NCBI GenBank assembly: GCA_002724245.1
Contig: PBOG01000280.1
Span: 1-54,381 of the forward strand
Direction: 5' to 3'
Length of the DNA: 54,381 nucleotides
DNA from: Planctomycetaceae bacterium
GTDB taxonomy: Bacteria; Planctomycetota; Planctomycetia; Pirellulales; Pirellulaceae
Shown: one piece after another, positions 8,456 through 17,096 of the stretch
How the letters are laid out: each line of letters starts with the position of its first letter
Position numbering within the stretch: the stretch's first letter is position 1
Notes under the pieces: generated by a model
Told to the model about the DNA's origin: nothing
The model's database searches: none
What the model saw: only the letters and a program-made list of their open reading frames with translations
Made by a program: the position numbers and the translations under genes

Positions 8456-9550
8456 TTAACCGGCGTCGGCGATGATTTGCTGAAGGTCGTGATCCGTGAA
8501 TCCAAGCACCGGACCCAGGCGTTGTAGCTGCTGCAGGTGTGATGGCTGGAGGCGACCGTCGGTCGTGCCTGCCAGGAAGGCAGCCTGGATCAGCGTCCGT
8601 TTTTGTTCGCTGGATAACTGGTCAGCAATCCCGCTGACATAGGTTGTCACATCCGTTCCGGCAGCGGCAGCCAGTTCCAGATCGCGGAGGAGCTGGTTGC
8701 GCTCGGCAGCCATGCCGGTGAGCTGCCAGTGACAAGACTGCAGGATCGCCATCGGGTCGTCCAGCCGATTTTCCGCCGCGACGACTGTCAGTACCATTAC
8801 GCGCCGGACATGTTCAGTAAACTGTGGAGGGAATATGGGCGTGGTTGTCGTTTGCGCCGCGGGGACTGCGATCGGCTCTCCTCCCCGCGCGAGATAGATT
8901 TCGTATGCCTGCCAGGTCAGGTGGGCCTGCATCAACGAAGCGAAGGCCATCGTAAAGTGGGCTCCAATGCAGCAGAGCACTAGACCGCCACAGACCAATA
9001 CCAGGTTCACGGCCAACGAGAACAGACTTGACAACAGCAACGCGAGCCACGTCCTGGCGATGAAGTCTCTGGCAAAAGCCAGGTCAAAACCAAGGTTCCG
9101 AGTGAAACCTGCGCGGAGCCAGCACGGCGTCGTGCAGACCGCGAGGGCGAGTATCCACAAGGGAGCGGTGGCCAGTGCCACCACGGCTCCGATACCGCCA
9201 CCGAGCTGAAAGGCCACCCAGAAGGCCAGGGGCGACACGGCCAGCAGGATGAGACCGAATACGAGAAACACGACCAGGTGAGATAGAAATGGCCACATGC
9301 CGCGCGTCAGGTAGTAACTGAGGCGGTCGGTTTCAAAGTTTGGATAGGTCGGGGTGCTCCGCGTGTGCAGTGCCGTGATAATTTCAAACTGGTAACCGAT
9401 GACCACCAGTTGTCCGAGGATTGGTATGACGCTGGCGGAGAGCAGACAGAGTCCCGTGTAAAGCACGTTGGCGAGCCAGTTCGGGTTCTCGAAGACAAAG
9501 GTGCAAGATCCCAGGTAGTGCAGGTCGTTTTGTTTGTCAGGTATCGTCAT
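8456..9550 (-). CDS. DUF4013-like multipass membrane protein with C-terminal TerB-like domain
   Basis: The protein has 364 residues from ATG 9550. A longer upstream extension lacks hydrophobic or conserved character, so I trimmed it. Residues about 20-215 contain the DUF4013 pattern: an N-terminal GSCTFVFENPNWLANVL motif, then several strongly hydrophobic segments (around 28-52, 88-112, 118-140, 166-200). A Thr/Pro linker (232-244) leads to residues 245-364, which look like a TerB/DjlA-type acidic helical domain: VRRVMVLTVVAAENRLDD, then KRTLIQAAFLAGTTDGRLQP and LGFTDHDLQQII. TerB domains are linked to metal or stress sensing and protein docking. Combining one with DUF4013 suggests a membrane-anchored docking or sensing protein, which is inference. 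The gene is transcribed divergently from the SDR gene. Confidence 0.75.
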   Translation of the reverse strand: MTIPDKQNDLHYLGSCTFVFENPNWLANVLYTGLCLLSASVIPILGQLVVIGYQFEIITALHTRSTPTYPNFETDRLSYYLTRGMWPFLSHLVVFLVFGLILLAVSPLAFWVAFQLGGGIGAVVALATAPLWILALAVCTTPCWLRAGFTRNLGFDLAFARDFIARTWLALLLSSLFSLAVNLVLVCGGLVLCCIGAHFTMAFASLMQAHLTWQAYEIYLARGGEPIAVPAAQTTTTPIFPPQFTEHVRRVMVLTVVAAENRLDDPMAILQSCHWQLTGMAAERNQLLRDLELAAAAGTDVTTYVSGIADQLSSEQKRTLIQAAFLAGTTDGRLQPSHLQQLQRLGPVLGFTDHDLQQIIADAG

Positions 9551-9863
9551 ACGTGTTGTGACGTTTCTGTCGGGCTGCGTACATCTGAGAACGCGGCGTG
9601 TCCACAGGGGTATGGGCCACCACGGCCAGACGATCAAACATCCTACCGGACTAAACGGCCATTGCGTTGATGGTGATATGATTTGGGCGTGGAGGCGGTC
9701 TGCTGTGTGGCTTCCATGCGGAGCAAATTGCAGAGTTAATTGAATCAGACTATCAGGTTCGTCTTTCTGGTGGATCAGGTTGCGGGTGCTTTGCATAACA
9801 CGTTGTGCATCGCAGTGAGAGTTCTTGTCGGAGACGATTGATTTCACAAAGAGAGGTGACTGT
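9551..9863. promoter_or_regulatory. Divergent intergenic region with a candidate promoter for the SDR gene
   Basis: This 313-bp region separates the divergent DUF4013 and SDR genes and shows no coding pattern I trust. On the plus strand TTGCAG (9728-9733) and TATCAG (9751-9756) are 17 bases apart and about 110 bases before the SDR start, so they could serve as a weak sigma70 promoter. No clear operator palindrome was seen. Confidence 0.3.
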
Positions 9864-10661
9864 ATGCCGCAGCGAGTGCAAGACAAAGTAGCCCTGGTCA
9901 TGGGGGCAGGTTCGATTGGTCCGGGGTGGGGTAACGGGAAAGCGGCTGCGGTGCTCTACGCGCGCGAAGGCGCGCAGGTGTTTGCGGTCGACATCCAGGA
10001 AAGTGCTGCCCAGGAAACACAGCGGTTGATCACGGCTGAACGGGGCGAGTGCACTGCGTTTCAGGCCGACGTATCCCAGGCGGCGGATGTGGAGGCCTGC
10101 GTGGCGTCCTGTGTGGGGCAGTTCGGGCGCGTCGATATTCTCCACAATAACGTGGGGTTGTTCGCCACCGGTGATGTGGCAGACGTGACTGAAGCAGAAT
10201 GGGATCGCTTGTTTGCCGTCAACGTCAAGGGCATGTATCTGACATCCAAGGCGTGTCTGCCGCACATGGTGCAGCAGGGTCGTGGTGCGATTGTCAATAT
10301 TTCCGCGATTGCCGCCATGCGCCACGTCGGTTATTCGTGTATCTCGTATGCGGCGAGTAAGGCGGCCGTCAATCAGCTCACCCGGAGTATCGCCGTGGAC
10401 TACGCGCAGCGGGGGATTCGTGCCAACACGATCCTACCGGGATTGATGCACACGCCGCTGGTGGAGCATAGTCTCGGAGAAGAGTATGCGGGCGACGTCC
10501 AGAAAATGATCGAGCAACGCCGGCAGATTATCCCGATGAAACGCTTTGGTGATGCCTGGGATGTGGCGACGGCCGCGCTGTTTCTGGCATCGGATGAAGC
10601 CAGGTACATCACCGGTGCGGAACTCGTTGTGGATGGCGGAGTGACGTGTCGTGTGGCCTGA
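9864..10661 (+). CDS. Short-chain dehydrogenase/reductase (SDR)
   Basis: The protein has 265 residues. The ATG at 9864 is chosen over an upstream one because AGAGAGG precedes it at proper distance and the protein then starts right before the cofactor strand. It is a classical SDR fold: GAGSIGPGWGNG at 14-25 (a variant of the TGxxxGxG nucleotide motif), AVDIQ at the end of beta2 (Asp43, suggesting NAD preference), ADV at 68-70, NNVG at 95-98, Asn120, Ser147, and the YxxxK pair Tyr162/Lys166 (SYAASK). The C-terminus RYITGAELVVDGG is typical. It would oxidise or reduce a hydroxyl/keto group on an unidentified small substrate in the cytoplasm. The gene is followed by a short Cys-rich gene, possibly co-transcribed. 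Confidence 0.93.
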   Translation: MPQRVQDKVALVMGAGSIGPGWGNGKAAAVLYAREGAQVFAVDIQESAAQETQRLITAERGECTAFQADVSQAADVEACVASCVGQFGRVDILHNNVGLFATGDVADVTEAEWDRLFAVNVKGMYLTSKACLPHMVQQGRGAIVNISAIAAMRHVGYSCISYAASKAAVNQLTRSIAVDYAQRGIRANTILPGLMHTPLVEHSLGEEYAGDVQKMIEQRRQIIPMKRFGDAWDVATAALFLASDEARYITGAELVVDGGVTCRVA

Positions 10662-10770
10662 ACAAGTGGAGGGGGTGGCGCGGGAATGCAGCCCCGCGTC
10701 GACGTTTTCCAGTGTTGTGGAAGCCCCCGCCAGGTCCTGCTGTTTCTGTTGGCTTGCTACAATCAGCGGC

Positions 10771-10965
10771 ATGCATGATGAGGCCACCTATATTTGCGAT
10801 CATTGTGGGGAAGAGATTGTGGTGTCCATCGATCCCACTGCCGGGTCACACCAGCAGTACGTCGAAGATTGCCCGGTGTGCTGTAACCCGCATGTGATTC
10901 ATGTGGAGATCGACGCAGACGGTATGCCACGCGTCTGGGGAGCTGCGGAGCAGGATCGGTTTTGA
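10771..10965 (+). CDS. CPXCG-type small cysteine-rich protein
   Basis: This is a 64-residue protein from ATG 10771. Cys pairs CDHC (9-12) and CPVC followed by C (about 34-38) form a four-Cys zinc-binding knuckle as in the CPXCG-motif (Cys_rich_CPXG) family, although the second pair reads CPVCC rather than CPxCG. The middle segment IVVSIDPTAGSHQQYVEDCPVC and the tail VIHVEID are typical of this family, whose role is not established. An upstream in-frame start (10651) would overlap the SDR gene end and add unsupported sequence. The stop overlaps the next start by one base (TGATG), so the two are very likely translationally coupled. Confidence 0.85.
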   Translation: MHDEATYICDHCGEEIVVSIDPTAGSHQQYVEDCPVCCNPHVIHVEIDADGMPRVWGAAEQDRF

Positions 10966-11507
10966 TGGAGACACTTTGCAAGTCATGTCGCCACGTGCGC
11001 GAGGTTGTGGCTGGGACTGGCTCTGTGTTTTTGCTCTGCCAGTTGTCCCGGACCCAGCCGTCGTTTCCCAAGTACCCACCGCAGCCGGTGGTCAAATGTG
11101 GTGGCTACCAGGACACAAATCAGATGCCGCAGCGGCTCAAGCTGGAGACACTCGCCGACACGTTTGCCGTTTGTCGACTCACAGCAGCGGACCCGATTCC
11201 CGCTTGGGCCGGTGGTGAAGTGGTCTCGATTACCCGGACTGCGGAGGAGTTGTCGATCGTCTGCTCCCAGGATCGGGTGCCCCAGCAGGTTGCACGAGAA
11301 GGGGACTGGCGCTGTTTGCGGGTGGTCGGTCCGCTCGACTTCTCACTGGTGGGCGTGCTTGCGACGCTTTCTGGAACACTGGCTGCGGCTCATATCAGCT
11401 TGTTTGCGATTTCTACGTTCCAGACCGATTATTTGCTGGTCCGTCAAGTCGACCTGGCGGCCGCCGTGGCCAGTCTGGTGGCTGCCGGTCATGACGTGGC
11501 ATCCTGA
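10965..11507 (+). CDS. Zinc-ribbon-like N-terminus fused to ACT-domain protein
   Basis: The protein has 180 residues, and its start overlaps the preceding stop as TGATG. Residues 1-50 hold a four-Cys pattern (C5, C8, C25, C45) with the text FLLCQLS and FPKYPPQPVVKCGGY, which resembles short free-standing Cys-rich proteins of planctomycetes and may bind zinc. From about residue 55 the protein is like ACT-domain proteins of the COG3603/CASTOR type: LADTFAVCRLTAADPIPAW, EELSIVC, then LDFSLVGVLATLSGTLAAAHISLFAISTFQTDYLLV. ACT domains sense amino acids or other small ligands. I infer a small cytoplasmic sensor or binding protein, with unknown ligand. It converges on the amidohydrolase gene with only a 25-bp gap. 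Confidence 0.8.
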   Translation: METLCKSCRHVREVVAGTGSVFLLCQLSRTQPSFPKYPPQPVVKCGGYQDTNQMPQRLKLETLADTFAVCRLTAADPIPAWAGGEVVSITRTAEELSIVCSQDRVPQQVAREGDWRCLRVVGPLDFSLVGVLATLSGTLAAAHISLFAISTFQTDYLLVRQVDLAAAVASLVAAGHDVAS

Positions 11508-11532
11508 ACGATTTGTTTGCCCGCCACCGGCG

Positions 11533-12909
11533 TTACTTGTTCCGCCAGAGCATGCGGTTCAGTTTGGGGAATAATTGCAACGCGTTGTCGCGCATCACTT
11601 GTCGGCCGATACGCAGAGCGTGCGGTTCACGCAGTTCCTTGCGGATGACTTTTTCGGCCAAGGCTTCGGCCAGGCAGCGACGTGTGAATGCGGTCATCGC
11701 GTAAATGCCCTCGGCGTGGACCGTATCGGCTCCCCACAGAATGCGGTTGGACGGGACCGCTTCCAGCCATTCCTGGTACGCCCGTTTGGCCATCGTGTAG
11801 CTCAGCGTTGGCAACCAGCAGGAGTCGATCCACACATTGCGGTGCCGCATGGCAATCACCCCTGTTTCGCCGATCCAGGGATAACCGCCATGAAACAGAA
11901 TGAAGCGGGTGTTGGGGTGGGCGGCAATCGCGTTGACCAGCAGCAAGGGGTTGGAGCCCTGAACCCGCGCCTGGCCGGTGTGGATCTGAAAGGGCAGGTT
12001 GTGTTTTTCACTCAGTTTGCACACGTGCCAGAACATGAAGTCCTCGAAGTCGCGCTGCTCTGCAGCGGTGATGACGTCCGCCGCTTTGCCGTAGATCGCC
12101 TCGGCGCGGGTCTGGCTGACCGGTTCATAGGTCAAACTTCGCTGGTAGGCTTGGGTCGACTTCAGACAGACGGCATCGGCACGGACTGCTGTGGTGAAGA
12201 TGGTATCGATGACAGCCAGGTAGTCGTTCAGTGTCGTGGTGGGCAGGTTGTGCTGACGGGCAAAGACATAAGGGCTGTCGTTGTCCGAAGTGAACCGATC
12301 GGGGTGACTACCGCGCATCAACTCGGTGACATTGAGGACGGGTGCTGTGAAGCGATATTCCCGGTCGAAATTCAGCCGGTTCCAGTATTTGTCGATCAGC
12401 ATCAGTTCGATGTTGGCTTTCTCCACGACGACTTCATGGAGCCACTGGTCATTGCGGTAGTTCTCGACAATCCGCGCGTTGAGTGCAACGGCCTGCTCAT
12501 CCGTAATCGTGTCAAAGTCGACTCCGTAGAGATCTGCAAAGGCGGGCAGCATCGAGCGATAGAAACTGGTAGCCCGGGCGTTGTCAAAATTGTGCTGGGC
12601 GTCTTGCCACCAGGTGTTGAAATCCCCATTGGCCGGCCACGGGCTGAGCGGGTTGATCCAAGGGAAATAGCTGCCCGACCAGATGCTGTAGAGCGTCATC
12701 GCCGCCCCATGTGGTGTGGAAACCCGTGTCGGCAGGCGATCGTAGGCACGCAGGTGTTCGTGGGTGTCGATCGCCGGTACGCGATCGATGGCTGCCTTGA
12801 TTCGCGTATACACAGGCGTCTGCTTGATATCCTCAGCCGATGTTGGCGCCAGCAGGGCCAGGCCTGCCAGCAGCGAGAGGACCAGGGCGCGGGGTGGGTC
12901 GCAATGCAT
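11533..12909 (-). CDS. Exported amidohydrolase (amidohydrolase 2 superfamily)
   Basis: The protein has 458 residues from ATG 12909, which directly begins a signal peptide (hydrophobic core ALVLSLLAGLALL, cleavage after TSA). A TTG-started extension upstream has no support. Metal-site features of the amidohydrolase barrel are visible: IDTHEH at 48-52, a PFQIHTGQ strand, ILFHGGYPW, and an ILWGADT strand near the C-terminus with the catalytic Asp. The nearest families are metal-dependent Amidohydro_2 lactonases/decarboxylases and uronate-isomerase-like proteins. A lactonase or hydrolase in the periplasm is likely, with unknown substrate. The gene lies upstream of nothing on its strand for 100 bp and is convergent with the ACT gene. 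Confidence 0.85.
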   Translation of the reverse strand: MHCDPPRALVLSLLAGLALLAPTSAEDIKQTPVYTRIKAAIDRVPAIDTHEHLRAYDRLPTRVSTPHGAAMTLYSIWSGSYFPWINPLSPWPANGDFNTWWQDAQHNFDNARATSFYRSMLPAFADLYGVDFDTITDEQAVALNARIVENYRNDQWLHEVVVEKANIELMLIDKYWNRLNFDREYRFTAPVLNVTELMRGSHPDRFTSDNDSPYVFARQHNLPTTTLNDYLAVIDTIFTTAVRADAVCLKSTQAYQRSLTYEPVSQTRAEAIYGKAADVITAAEQRDFEDFMFWHVCKLSEKHNLPFQIHTGQARVQGSNPLLLVNAIAAHPNTRFILFHGGYPWIGETGVIAMRHRNVWIDSCWLPTLSYTMAKRAYQEWLEAVPSNRILWGADTVHAEGIYAMTAFTRRCLAEALAEKVIRKELREPHALRIGRQVMRDNALQLFPKLNRMLWRNK

Positions 12910-13143
12910 GCCGATCACTCGGGTGGTGGAAGGGGGGAGCCGCAGCGGGCAGGTTCGTCTGCGGAGCAGTCTACCAGACCTCTTGCCACTTCCCATGCCG
13001 TACCGCTTTCCAGGCGTTTCCGCACACGGTGGGGATGACGGTGTCATGTCCTCGAGCGTCGCACGGAGCGACGAATCCGATCAAAGCGGTTGCGCCCGGC
13101 GCGGAACATCCCATGACGATGCCAGTGAAAACCGTTATCCGCG

Positions 13144-14877
13144 TTATTTTTCCTTTGGGGGAAGCCAGCGAAAGGCTTCACTCTCTAAGCGCCCTTCGAT
13201 GCGGTCGCCAGGTTTCGTGCCAAATTTTGTGATTGTCAGATAGCCACCGAGTTGACCAAGGGGCTCTGGGGAGTTGGCCTCCAACAGATTGCCCTGGGCG
13301 GGACTAGCAAAGATGTCAATCCGAAACGAAGCTTCGGGTTGTTTGTCTGTCAGCCGGGGCCGTGGAAAGGTGACTTCAACCGTTTGGGTTTCGCCAGCGG
13401 ATGCGGCGGGGCGATGCATTCTGAGCGTGACGGAGCCGCGCCCGTTCTGGCGGATCCCAAACGTGGGTGACGTGATGGCAATGGTTTGTCCGTTCTGTTT
13501 CAATGTCAGCTGTCCTGACCCCGTAGCGGGGATGAACCCATCCTTGCCTTTCTCGTTGCTATCCCTTTGAACCGCGAAGCTGCCCTCGATATCGGCGATT
13601 TTTTCGAGGTTCCTGGGTAACTCACGCGGTGCCAACTGCCAATCCGGGAACTTGCCATCATCAATCTCAGCCAAGACTTCTTGGCGACGCCGACGAATAA
13701 AGTGCTGCAGACGTCCGGCGTGGCGCCGACCTCTATCACCGCGGATGATTGTGTGAGGTTCGATCAAATCCTGGAGCGCGTCGATTTGTTCGGTGATTTT
13801 CTTTTCGTCCCAGACCGTGTCGAGAAGCTCTCGCACTACCGCGAAATATTTTTCCCGACCTGCATCAACCTGGTAGAGCTGTCGTGGGATGGCGGCGTCT
13901 GCTTTGACCGATTTGGGTGGATTAAATCCCCATTCCCAGAACGGGTTGCGGTCACTAGCCAGTTGATCGAGGCCCCAGGGTAGCAACTGGAGCTGGTCTG
14001 ATTTTGAATCGACGTAGACGAAATAGTTGTTTCTGTTACTGACGTAACCGTCCCAGTGACCGACCAGCACTTCCATTGCCCAAAAACGCAAAAAACGCTG
14101 GAGATCGAGGTGTTTGCCGACTTTCTTCAGCCGTGTTTCCAGTGGTGCAGTGAGTGCAGTCACCACTTTCGCGATGTTCTTGCGATTCTTCTTGGACCCG
14201 ACTTTATGCTCAAAGCGGATCAGTGACTCGTTCGCAAAATCGCAGACAGTACCCTCATAGAGCGTCCCCTTGGCACCTTTGAATGCACGGCGGAGGAAAT
14301 GTTTGTCGAGTGACTCGACGTTCGAATAGATACCCAGCGATTTGCCGTTGACACGGACGATCGCCAGGTTGCACTGGGAGGCTGTGAGTCCTGCAGCGCG
14401 AAACAACTGATAGCCGATCAGTTGATGAATGCGCGAAGGGTCTTACCGATTGTTATTGAGTGTCAAAGTCTCCAGGCCGGCAAACTTCTTCTTCTTGTAT
14501 CGACTGAGCTGGATCTTGAGTGAAGGACGCTCATGGTCAAGTGAGCCGACGAAGCCTTTCTTGCGGATAGCGACCTTGCCGATTTCAATACCGTTGATCG
14601 TTAACTGTGCCGGTACGTAGTCGAACGGACTCGTTTGATCGGACGGTGGAATGTCGGTGCGTAGCGTCTTGACCAGTGGACGATGTTGGACACGCATCTT
14701 GTCCCAATCAGCGGTGGCCAACTTCAGGTCGATCTTTACCAAACGAGTGATATCAAAGAACGTGGTGAAGTCGTACGGTGCCAGGTCTTTGCCGGTGGCT
14801 GGAACGGTGCCTAGGAGAGACGCAAATACTGCGGCGAACAGCTGCGAGACCCAGCCAGGTAAACGCGCATTGGTCAT
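13144..14877 (-). pseudogene. CotH-family protein interrupted by an in-frame ochre codon
   Basis: From ATG 14877 the frame reads a signal peptide and the CotH N-terminal strand region, ending at TAA 14443-14445 (codon 145) right after LTLNNNR. The same frame continues without a break for 432 more codons to 13144 with clear CotH content: VNGKSLGIYSNVESLDKHFL, GTLYEGTVCDF, VLVGHWDGYVSNRNNYFVY and LLPWGLDQL. In the intact paralogue at 46485-48266 the matching position is LTLNNNRQD, so the ochre codon sits where Gln (CAA/CAG) stands, consistent with one C-to-T change. CotH proteins are atypical kinases, best known from spore coats. In planctomycetes they are exported and of unknown role. It could be a recent pseudogene, a sequencing error, or readthrough. 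Confidence 0.85.
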
Positions 14878-15089
14878 TCGAAACGTCTTCGAGTGCGTGC
14901 AGATAAGGCGGTAGTCGCTGTGGCGGACGACTGACGGAATCAGTCCTGAAATTAACGTTGCAACTTAGTGTGGTGGCGTTGCCTTGAGTTTGCAAGGGAT
15001 GGCCAGGAACAGTTGGCAAGTGTCGATTTCCCAAAGATGGCACGAGCGGCAGCGATTCTTGAGCGGGTCGTAATGCGGTGTTCGCTGCA

Positions 15090-16895
15090 TCAGATCTGAA
15101 ATTGACGTTCGACCAGCCGTCTGTAGAGGCCCTGGTGAGCGATCAGCTCGTCGTGTGTGCCGGACTCGACGATTCGACCTCTGTCGAGGACGATCACTCG
15201 GTCCGCATCCTTGACGGTGCTCAGCCGGTGGGCGATGACCAGTGTGGTGCGTCCTACCATCAAGCGTTCCAGCGCCTCTTGTACCAGGTGCTCACTCTCG
15301 GTGTCCAGGGCGCTGGTCGCTTCGTCGAGGACGAGAATGGTGGGGTCTTTGAGCAAGGCGCGGGCAATGGCAATCCGTTGTTTTTGTCCACCCGAAAGCC
15401 GCACTCCCCGTTCACCAACCCGGGTCTCGTAGGACTCCGGAAACGCAGACACGAATTGATGCGCATTGGCGGCTTGTGCCGCGGTTGCGACCTCATCGTC
15501 GGTCGCATCGAGTCGACCGTAGCGAATGTTGTCGCGTACCGAAGTAGCAAACAGGATGGGCTCCTGACTGACAATGCCCACTTGCTTGCGCAGCCAGCTG
15601 GCATCGAGTTGGGGATACGGATGCCCGTCCAGTAACAGACGACCCTGCTGCGGATCGTACAAGCGGCACAGCAAGGCGGCGACTGTCGATTTGCCACCAC
15701 CCGAGGGCCCGACCAGCGCGACCACGGAACCAGGGCTTAAGTGTAGATTGCAACCGGTCAGGACCGGTGCGTCGGGACGCGCCGGGTAGGCAAAGACCAC
15801 GTCATCGAATTCCAGGTTCCCCTGGAGGTCCTGAAGACAATCTCCTGAGTTGTTGAGTTGGGGCTGACGATCAAGTAATTCAAAGACGCGCTCACTGGCT
15901 CCGGCGGCCCGCGCGAATTCAGACCACAAGCCGGAGAGGGCCGCAATGCTGAAAGCGACCGTAAATGTATACAACAGAAAACTGGTAAGTTCACCGAATC
16001 CAAGTGCACCCTGGCTGAGCAAAACGGCGCCGTACCACAACACGGCGGCCAGGGCAGCAAAGCCGGCAAAGCTCATCACACCGGTGAAGACCGCGACCAG
16101 TTTGGCCCGGTGACGGGCCAGTTGAAAGCTCTTTTCGATCGCATCCCGATAACGCTGGACCTCGGTGGATTCCCGCGCGAAGGCCCGGACCGTGCGGATA
16201 CCCGCTAGGGTTTCTTCCGCGACTTCCGAGGTGCGCGCCAAGGCGTCCTGGACATCCTTGCTGCCGCGACGTAGCAGACGCCCGTAGACGCCAGCGATGA
16301 TGGCGACCAGGGGGACCACCGCCAGCATCACCAGCGTTAGTTCCCACGAGGTCCACAGCAGAATCGCGATCGCGCCCAGTCCCTGCAGGCTGAAGCGGAG
16401 TGCGGTGAGCAGGTTCACCGTGACGACGTTTTGCAGGACCGTTGTGTCCGAGGCCAGGCGATTGATCAGCTCACCGGTACGACGTTTGTCGAAGAATGCA
16501 ATCTCTTGTTGCATCACCGCTGCGTAGAGATCGCCGCGGAGGCGAGCCACGATCCGTTCCCCCGCCACGCGGAAGAGATAGCTGCGAAAGGCAGAGGCCA
16601 GGCCACTGACCGCAAATACTCCTAATAGTAGCAGTGCCGTGCGATCGAGCGTCGCCCGTCCGCCCTCACTGACACTGTCGACCAGGCGGCCGGCCAGGGT
16701 GGGTGCCGACAGGCTGCCAGCAGCGGCGACCAGCAAGGCCAGTGTGGCCAACGACAGCGTTCGCCATTCAGGTCTGGCCAACGCCAGCACACGCTGCCTG
16801 TCCAGTCGTGAGACCTGGCCCGGGGGCGATGTGCGAGAGCGTTGCATCTGCTGGTTTGAACCGTCGTCCTGCCGTTGTCCACCGAAATGACGCAT
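15090..16895 (-). CDS. ABC exporter, fused permease-ATPase (MsbA/ABCB type)
   Basis: This 601-residue half-transporter acts as a dimer in the inner membrane. Residues about 45-345 are a six-helix ABC transmembrane domain (hydrophobic spans near 50-68, 86-104, 165-200, 270-295, 303-325). Residues 360-601 are the ATPase: Walker A GPSGGGKST at 396-404, Q-loop VSQEP at 442-446, signature LSGGQ at 500-504, Walker B LVLDE at 521-525 and H-loop His556. The subfamily exports lipids, LPS precursors, peptides or drugs. Nothing here tells which. No partner gene adjoins it. It is divergent from the 17097 gene, and 14878-15089 downstream shows no gene. Confidence 0.93.
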   Translation of the reverse strand: MRHFGGQRQDDGSNQQMQRSRTSPPGQVSRLDRQRVLALARPEWRTLSLATLALLVAAAGSLSAPTLAGRLVDSVSEGGRATLDRTALLLLGVFAVSGLASAFRSYLFRVAGERIVARLRGDLYAAVMQQEIAFFDKRRTGELINRLASDTTVLQNVVTVNLLTALRFSLQGLGAIAILLWTSWELTLVMLAVVPLVAIIAGVYGRLLRRGSKDVQDALARTSEVAEETLAGIRTVRAFARESTEVQRYRDAIEKSFQLARHRAKLVAVFTGVMSFAGFAALAAVLWYGAVLLSQGALGFGELTSFLLYTFTVAFSIAALSGLWSEFARAAGASERVFELLDRQPQLNNSGDCLQDLQGNLEFDDVVFAYPARPDAPVLTGCNLHLSPGSVVALVGPSGGGKSTVAALLCRLYDPQQGRLLLDGHPYPQLDASWLRKQVGIVSQEPILFATSVRDNIRYGRLDATDDEVATAAQAANAHQFVSAFPESYETRVGERGVRLSGGQKQRIAIARALLKDPTILVLDEATSALDTESEHLVQEALERLMVGRTTLVIAHRLSTVKDADRVIVLDRGRIVESGTHDELIAHQGLYRRLVERQFQI

Positions 16896-17096
16896 ACAAA
16901 GCCTTTATCTGGCGACTGTAGCGGGCGTTTCAGGGCGGCCGCTACAGTGGTCCGTTGACGGCCAAGACAGGTCGCACCAAGATGTGCGATTATGTCTGCC
17001 GACCGGCGTGACGTAAATCCGTGCCGTAAATCCTTGTCGGCACGTCGCCGTAGTGCCTTGGCTCCAGAGGCCTTGACTCCAGAGAGGTACATCAAG

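Noticed and set aside
9551-9901. N-terminal extension of the DUF4013 protein
   Set aside because: The extra residues are not hydrophobic or family-like. The DUF4013 motif begins shortly after ATG 9550.
11575-13038. 487-residue plus-strand frame opposite the amidohydrolase
   Set aside because: It lies antisense to a gene with clear signal peptide and metal motifs, and its own sequence shows no family features. Such frames are expected in GC-rich DNA.
14878-15089. Searched for an RNA gene or regulatory hairpin
   Set aside because: No cloverleaf, terminator or clear palindrome was visible by eye.
16992-17096. Upstream start for the glycosidase-like gene
   Set aside because: The 35 added residues precede the signal peptide and lack a ribosome-binding site, while ATG 17097 has AGAGAGG at good distance.
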